Source of the DNA: Actinomycetota bacterium
GTDB taxonomy: Bacteria; Actinomycetota; Thermoleophilia; Gaiellales; Gaiellaceae
Assembly: GCA_019234175.1 (NCBI GenBank)
Contig: JAFALP010000397.1
Coordinates: forward strand, 1-5,690
Direction of reading: 5' to 3'
Length of the DNA stretch: 5,690 nucleotides
The position numbers were made by a program, and so were the translations under genes. Shown one piece after another: positions 1 to 5,690 of the stretch; positions within the stretch are counted from its first letter, which is position 1; each line of letters starts with the position of its first letter. The notes under the pieces were generated by a model. The model searched no databases. It was not told the origin of the DNA and saw nothing but the letters and a program-made list of their open reading frames with translations.

Positions 1-1
1 G

Positions 2-184
2 GTCGTGACGATCACGCACCTGCCGCAGATCGCCGCGCTCGCCGACCGCCACTTCCGCGTCGAGAAGACACCCGGCGATCCGACCCATACGCGCATCGAG
101 CAACTCGACGAGACCGAGCGCAAGACCGAGCTCGAGCGCATGTTGGGCGGTGGTGAGTTCCTCGCCTCCGTGCGTGTGACCTGA
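2..184 (+). CDS. recN: DNA repair protein RecN, C-terminal fragment (cut by left edge)
   Basis: The window opens inside this gene, and the last 60 codons are visible in frame from base 2 to the TGA at 182-184. RecN is an SMC-like ATPase that acts at double-strand breaks in recombinational repair. The visible part includes the THLPQIAALADRHF stretch, which holds the switch (H-loop) histidine of the ABC ATPase head, followed by a VEK strand and an acidic/basic helix ending in ERMLGG; all are typical of the RecN C-terminus. After LGG only about ten residues remain. By memory, E. coli RecN continues for about 17 more, ending in a helix, so this tail looks slightly short. The Walker A and B motifs and coiled coil lie outside the window. 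The position upstream of pyrG agrees with actinobacterial gene order. Confidence 0.9.
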   Translation, partial: VVTITHLPQIAALADRHFRVEKTPGDPTHTRIEQLDETERKTELERMLGGGEFLASVRVT

Positions 185-207
185 AGGCCGCCGACCGGTC
201 ACCCTGC

Positions 208-213
208 TACCCT
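208..213 (+). promoter_or_regulatory. Putative -10 element (TACCCT) of a leaderless pyrG promoter
   Basis: TACCCT matches the TANNNT core of a sigma-70 type -10 element and ends 8 bases before the GTG start of pyrG, so transcription would begin at or within about three bases of the start codon. No Shine-Dalgarno sequence precedes the GTG, which fits leaderless translation. No convincing -35 hexamer lies 16-19 bases upstream. The same spacing recurs before ald and deoB, which strengthens each individual call. Confidence 0.5.
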
Positions 214-215
214 GA

Positions 216-2936
<2,721 letters not shown>

Positions 2937-2947
<11 letters not shown>

Positions 2948-3431
2948 CGCGTCCGAGGTCGTCTGGCAGGGGCGGCTCATCGCCGTCACCGTCGAGCGCT
3001 GGGGCGACCGCGAGCGCGAGATCGTCGAGCATCCCGGCGCCGTCGCCATCGTCTCCGTCGACACCGAGGGCGAGATGGCGTTCGTCCGGCAGCTGCGCGA
3101 GGCGACGCGCGGGGCGCTGCTCGAGATCCCCGCAGGCACGCGCGAGGCGGGGGAGGACCCGCTCGCGACCGCGCAGCGGGAGCTGCAGGAGGAATGCGGG
3201 CTCACCGGCGGCGAGTGGACCCGGCTCGGCGGGTTCTGGACGACGCCGGGCTTCACGCGCGAGTACATGGACGTCTTCCTCGCGGACGGCGTCGTGCGCG
3301 GCGACGCGGCGCCCGAGGACGACGAGCAGATCGAGGTCGTCCGCCGCCGTGCCGGCGACCGCGTGGCGCTCATGGACGGGATCGAGGACGCGAAGACCCT
3401 CGCTGCCCTCCTCCTCTACCTCTCCCGCTAG
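2937..3431 (+). CDS. NUDIX hydrolase, ADP-ribose pyrophosphatase type
   Basis: This 164-residue protein has a perfect NUDIX box (GX5EX7REUXEEXGU) from Gly67 to Leu89, with Arg81-Glu82 and the metal-binding Glu85/Glu86. LLEIPAG just before the box and WTTPGFTREYMDVFLA just after it are typical of ADP-ribose pyrophosphatases, which split ADP-ribose into AMP and ribose 5-phosphate. A related NUDIX protein lies beside pyrG in mycobacteria. The N-terminal part (WQGRLIAVTVERW ... IVEHPGAVAIV) also fits this group, whose members usually form domain-swapped dimers. The GTG start overlaps the M20 gene by 11 bases and has GAGGG five bases upstream. The TAG stop doubles as the first three bases of the putative ald -10 element. 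ADP-ribose is the best-supported substrate, but NUDIX specificity is hard to assign from sequence and other nucleoside diphosphate sugars are possible. Confidence 0.92.
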
Positions 3432-3434
3432 AGT
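3429..3434 (+). promoter_or_regulatory. Putative -10 element (TAGAGT) of a leaderless ald promoter
   Basis: TAGAGT fits TANNNT and ends 8 bases before the ald GTG, the same spacing as in front of pyrG. Its TAG is also the stop codon of the NUDIX gene. No Shine-Dalgarno sequence precedes ald and no clear -35 is present, the upstream DNA being NUDIX coding sequence. ald may therefore be expressed from its own start as well as by readthrough from the pyrG unit. Confidence 0.45.
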
Positions 3435-3442
3435 CCCGCGTC

Positions 3443-4564
3443 GTGCGGATCGGCGTCGCCAAGGAGATCAAGACCGACGAGTACCGCGTTGCGTTGACGC
3501 CTGCGGGCGCGCGCGAGCTCGTGCAGAAGGGGCACGAGGTGCTCGTCGAGGCCGGCGCCGGCGAGGGCAGCGCCATGCCCGACGCCGACTACGTGCGCGC
3601 GGGCGCGCAGATGGTGTCCGTCGACGACGTGTGGGGGCGCGCCGAGCTCCTCCTCAAGGTGAAGGAGCCGATCGAGCCGGAGTACAAGCGGCTGCGCGAC
3701 GACCTCGTCCTCTTCACGTACCTGCACATCGCCGCCGACCTGCCGCTGACGCAGGCGCTCGTCGACAGCGGCATCAAGGCGGTCGCCTACGAGACGGTGG
3801 AGACGGCGGACCGCCGGCTCCCGCTGCTCGCGCCGATGAGCGAGATCGCGGGGCGCCTCGCGCCGCAGGCGGGCGCGTACTTCCTCGAGAAGCCGCTCGG
3901 CGGGCGCGGCGTGCTCCTCGGAGGCGTGCCCGGCGTCGCGCCCGGCCGCGTGCTCATCCTCGGCGGCGGCGTCGTCGGCTACAACGCCGCGGTCATCGCC
4001 ATCGGCCTCGGCGCGCACGTGACCATCCTCGACAAGTCGATCGACCGGATGCGCTACCTCGACGAGATCCTCTCCGGCCGCGTGAGCACGCTCATGTCGT
4101 CCACGCTCCAGATCGAGTCGTCCATCCGGGAGGCGGACGTCGTCATCGGCGCGGTGCTCGTGCCCGGCGCGCGTGCGCCGAAGCTCGTGACCCGCGCGAT
4201 GCTGAAGGAGATGAAGCAGGGCACGGTGATCGTCGACGTGGCGATCGACCAGGGCGGCTGCTTCGAGACCTCCCATCCGACGACGCACACCGACCCGGTC
4301 TACGAGGTGGACGGCGTCACGCACTACTGCGTCGCCAACATGCCGGGCGGCGTGCCCGTCAGCTCCACGAAGGCGCTGACGAATGCGACGCTGCCGTACG
4401 TCGAGGCGATCGCCGACTACGGCCTGGCCGGCGCCGTCGGCCGGGATCCGGCCCTCGCGCTCGGGGTCAACGTCCTCGACGGCAAGATCACGTACGAGCC
4501 CGTCGCCGAGGCGCACGGCCTCGACTACACGCCGCTCGAAGACGTTCTCTCGCTGGCGGTCTAG
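3443..4564 (+). CDS. ald: L-alanine dehydrogenase (NAD-dependent)
   Basis: This enzyme reversibly converts L-alanine and NAD+ to pyruvate, ammonium and NADH in the cytoplasm. The 373 residues match the family length of about 370, which argues against the related transhydrogenase alpha subunit. It starts with the standard MRIGVAKEIK (GTG at 3443, first residue read as Met). Substrate and catalytic residues are present: Arg15 in EYRVALTP, Lys74 in KVKEP, His95 in TYLHIA and Asp269 in DVAIDQGG. The NAD-binding Rossmann loop is GGGVVGYNAA at 174-183, with Asp197 in ILDKS at the end of the second strand as expected for NAD preference. VANMPG near 297-302 is also conserved. The open frame extends further upstream inside the NUDIX gene, but homology begins at this GTG. 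The TAG stop overlaps the stop of the small convergent gene. The context says nothing firm about whether it runs in the alanine-making or alanine-degrading direction. Confidence 0.96.
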   Translation: MRIGVAKEIKTDEYRVALTPAGARELVQKGHEVLVEAGAGEGSAMPDADYVRAGAQMVSVDDVWGRAELLLKVKEPIEPEYKRLRDDLVLFTYLHIAADLPLTQALVDSGIKAVAYETVETADRRLPLLAPMSEIAGRLAPQAGAYFLEKPLGGRGVLLGGVPGVAPGRVLILGGGVVGYNAAVIAIGLGAHVTILDKSIDRMRYLDEILSGRVSTLMSSTLQIESSIREADVVIGAVLVPGARAPKLVTRAMLKEMKQGTVIVDVAIDQGGCFETSHPTTHTDPVYEVDGVTHYCVANMPGGVPVSSTKALTNATLPYVEAIADYGLAGAVGRDPALALGVNVLDGKITYEPVAEAHGLDYTPLEDVLSLAV

Positions 4565-4695
4565 GACTTCGGGGCGGTGGCGTCCGGCTTCTTCGAGGGC
4601 GAGAAGCGGACGACGACCCACGTCAGCGCCGCCGCCAGGCCGATGATGGCGGCGATGAAGACGACGAAGGCGAGTAGGCCGAGGACGGTGCTCAC
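4561..4695 (-). CDS. Small single-pass membrane protein of unknown function, 44 residues
   Basis: I do not recognise the family. Read on the minus strand from the GTG at 4695 to the TAG at 4561-4563, it starts MSTVLGLLAFVVFIAAIIGL, continues with AAALTWVVVRFS, and ends in a polar tail PSKKPDATAPKS. One hydrophobic helix spans about residues 3-28. Arg29, Lys34 and Lys35 follow it and no charge precedes it, so by the positive-inside rule the C-terminus should be cytoplasmic. It has 43 of 44 codons ending in G or C. This bias alone does not decide the strand, because the same wobble positions would serve the ald frame read past its stop; the coherent helix plus tail and the start next to an AT-rich promoter-like segment favour the minus strand. 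Its stop overlaps that of ald in one CTAG, and it diverges from deoB. A role in small-subunit assembly or transport is possible but unsupported. Confidence 0.65.
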   Translation of the reverse strand: MSTVLGLLAFVVFIAAIIGLAAALTWVVVRFSPSKKPDATAPKS

Positions 4696-4699
4696 TCCA

Positions 4700-4710
4700 A
4701 ATCTAGAATA
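4700..4710 (-). promoter_or_regulatory. Putative minus-strand -10 region for the small membrane protein gene
   Basis: On the minus strand this reads TATTCTAGATT, holding two overlapping TANNNT candidates. TATTCT (4710 to 4705) ends nine bases before the GTG, and TAGATT (4705 to 4700) ends four bases before it. The first gives a leader of zero to three bases and is preferred. It overlaps the deoB -10 on the other strand, so the site may drive transcription both ways. A GGAG directly abutting the start codon is too close to work as a normal ribosome binding site. Confidence 0.35.
4704..4709 (+). promoter_or_regulatory. Putative -10 element (TAGAAT) of a leaderless deoB promoter
   Basis: TAGAAT is one base from the TATAAT consensus and ends exactly six bases before the ATG, so the usual -7 to +1 geometry puts the transcription start on the A of the start codon. 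It lies in an AT-rich patch (4699-4710) that stands out in this GC-rich window. No Shine-Dalgarno sequence precedes deoB and no good -35 is seen. This is the strongest promoter candidate in the window. Confidence 0.65.
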
Positions 4711-4715
4711 GCCCC

Positions 4716-5690
4716 ATGGCCCGAGCATGCGTGATCGTCCTGGATGCAGTCGGAGCCGGCGAGCTGCCGGACGCCGGCCAGTACGGGGACGAGGGCTCGA
4801 ACACGCTGGGGAACGTCGCCAAGGCCGTCGGCGGCCTCGACCTGCCGAACATGGAGGCGCTCGGGCTCGGGAACGTCGAGCCGCTGGAGGGCTGCCCGCC
4901 GCAGCCGGGGGCGCCCGCCGTCGCCGGCCGGCTCGTGGAGCGGTCGAAGGGCAAGGACACGACCACGGGCCACTGGGAGCACATGGGCATCGTCACGGCG
5001 ACGCCGTTCCCGACGTATCCGCACGGCTTCCCGCACGACGTCATCGACCCGTTCATGCACCGCACCGGCCGCGGCGTGCTCGGCAACAAGCCGGCGTCCG
5101 GCACGGAGATCATCCAGGAGTTGGGGGAGGAGCATCAGAAGACGGGGAAGTGGATCGTGTACACGTCCGCCGACTCGGTGTTCCAGATCGCCGCGCACGA
5201 GGAGACGATCCCGCTCGAGGAGCTGTACGAAGGCTGCCGCGTCGCGCGGGAGATCCTCACCGGCAAGCACGCCGTCGGCCGCGTCATCGCGCGGCCCTTC
5301 ATCGGCGAGCCCGGCAACTACACGCGCACGCCGAACAGGCACGACTTCTCGCTCGAGCCGAAGCGGCCGAACTACCTGAGCCTTGTCCGCGACACCGGGA
5401 ACAAGGTCTACGGCGTCGGGAAGATCGGCGACATCTTCGCCGGCCAGGACATCGACGAGTCGCATCCCACGAAGTCGAACATCGACGGCATCCAGGTGAC
5501 GGAGAAGCTGCTGCAGGAGGTGGACGAGGGCTTCATCTTCGTGAACCTCGTCGAGACGGACATGCTCTGGGGCCATCGCAACGACCCGGTGAACTTCCAC
5601 CGCAGCCTGCAGGACTTCGACCGACGCCTGCCCGACCTGCTCGAGGCGATGCGCGACGGCGACCTCCTGATCCTCACCTCCGACCACGGC
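4716..5690 (+). CDS. deoB: Phosphopentomutase, N-terminal 325 residues (cut by right edge)
   Basis: Phosphopentomutase interconverts ribose (or deoxyribose) 1-phosphate and 5-phosphate, linking nucleoside phosphorolysis to the pentose phosphate pool. It is a cytoplasmic, two-metal enzyme of the alkaline phosphatase superfamily. Visible are the metal-binding Asp10 in VLDAVGAGELPDA, the phosphothreonine site Thr82 in KGKDTTTGHWEH, the ARPFIGEP ... TRTPNRHDF substrate region (Arg193, Arg208), Asp282 and His287 in TDMLWGHRND, and Asp323/His324 in the final TSDHG. The cap domain falls roughly at residues 95-215. The family is about 390 residues long, so about 65, including the last metal-binding His, lie beyond the window. 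The ATG at 4716 is supported by an in-frame TAG at 4704-4706 and by alignment of the N-terminal strand ARACVIVLDAVG with the family. Nucleoside-salvage genes often follow deoB, which cannot be tested here. Confidence 0.97.
   Translation, partial: MARACVIVLDAVGAGELPDAGQYGDEGSNTLGNVAKAVGGLDLPNMEALGLGNVEPLEGCPPQPGAPAVAGRLVERSKGKDTTTGHWEHMGIVTATPFPTYPHGFPHDVIDPFMHRTGRGVLGNKPASGTEIIQELGEEHQKTGKWIVYTSADSVFQIAAHEETIPLEELYEGCRVAREILTGKHAVGRVIARPFIGEPGNYTRTPNRHDFSLEPKRPNYLSLVRDTGNKVYGVGKIGDIFAGQDIDESHPTKSNIDGIQVTEKLLQEVDEGFIFVNLVETDMLWGHRNDPVNFHRSLQDFDRRLPDLLEAMRDGDLLILTSDHG

Noticed and set aside
193..200. Perfect 8-base palindrome GACCGGTC upstream of the pyrG -10
   Set aside because: Too short for an operator or terminator call in such GC-rich DNA; no second copy or U-tract accompanies it.
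3428..4621. Minus-strand open frame of 397 codons opposite ald
   Set aside because: Rich in Arg, Asp, Glu, His and Val with no domain, mirroring ald codons; a shadow.
4565..4709. Possible extension of ald past its stop, or an overlapping plus-strand gene
   Set aside because: The ald frame stays open after the TAG to 4709, but ald is already full length and the extension has no recognisable family. The minus-strand reading gives a coherent membrane helix instead.
4692..5687. Minus-strand open frame of 331 codons opposite deoB
   Set aside because: deoB on the plus strand has the complete phosphopentomutase motif series; the antisense frame has none.

Overview
The window is a compact, very GC-rich stretch of bacterial chromosome with no mobile element, CRISPR array, rRNA or tRNA that I can see. 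It carries seven genes. On the plus strand, in order, are the 3' end of recN (DNA repair ATPase), pyrG (CTP synthase), an M20-family PepT-like metallopeptidase, a NUDIX hydrolase of the ADP-ribose pyrophosphatase type, ald (alanine dehydrogenase), and the first 325 codons of deoB (phosphopentomutase), which runs off the right edge. The seventh is a 44-codon minus-strand gene for a single-pass membrane protein, filling the ald-deoB gap.

The likely source is an actinobacterial lineage. Third codon positions are almost all G or C, GTG and TTG starts are frequent, and most starts lack a Shine-Dalgarno sequence. Three starts sit 6-8 bases downstream of a TANNNT hexamer, the layout of leaderless transcripts common in Actinobacteria. 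The order recN ... pyrG - NUDIX is also known from Actinobacteria, for example mycobacteria, where xerD follows. The M20 gene between pyrG and NUDIX, and ald in place of xerD, suggest a deep lineage such as Thermoleophilia. That placement is inference and would need a tree.

Layout. Positions 2-184: recN tail. 185-221: 37-base gap with a putative -10 for pyrG. 222-3431: pyrG, M20 and NUDIX as a tightly overlapping three-gene unit (4-base and 11-base overlaps), probably translationally coupled. 3429-3443: a putative -10 whose first three bases are the NUDIX stop codon, then the GTG start of ald. 3443-4564: ald. 4561-4695 (minus strand): small membrane protein, converging on ald so that one CTAG supplies both stop codons. 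4696-4715: AT-rich divergent promoter region. 4716-5690: deoB. No intrinsic terminator with a U-tract was found, and the gene junctions leave almost no room for one.

The enzymes fit nucleotide and ribose-phosphate housekeeping. CTP synthase makes CTP. A NUDIX enzyme of this type would release ribose 5-phosphate and AMP from ADP-ribose. Phosphopentomutase interconverts (deoxy)ribose 1- and 5-phosphates in nucleoside salvage. The M20 enzyme and alanine dehydrogenase would add peptide turnover and alanine/pyruvate nitrogen balance. Apart from the unreported small gene and the promoter architecture, this is ordinary core genome; I do not see a new defence or mobile system.
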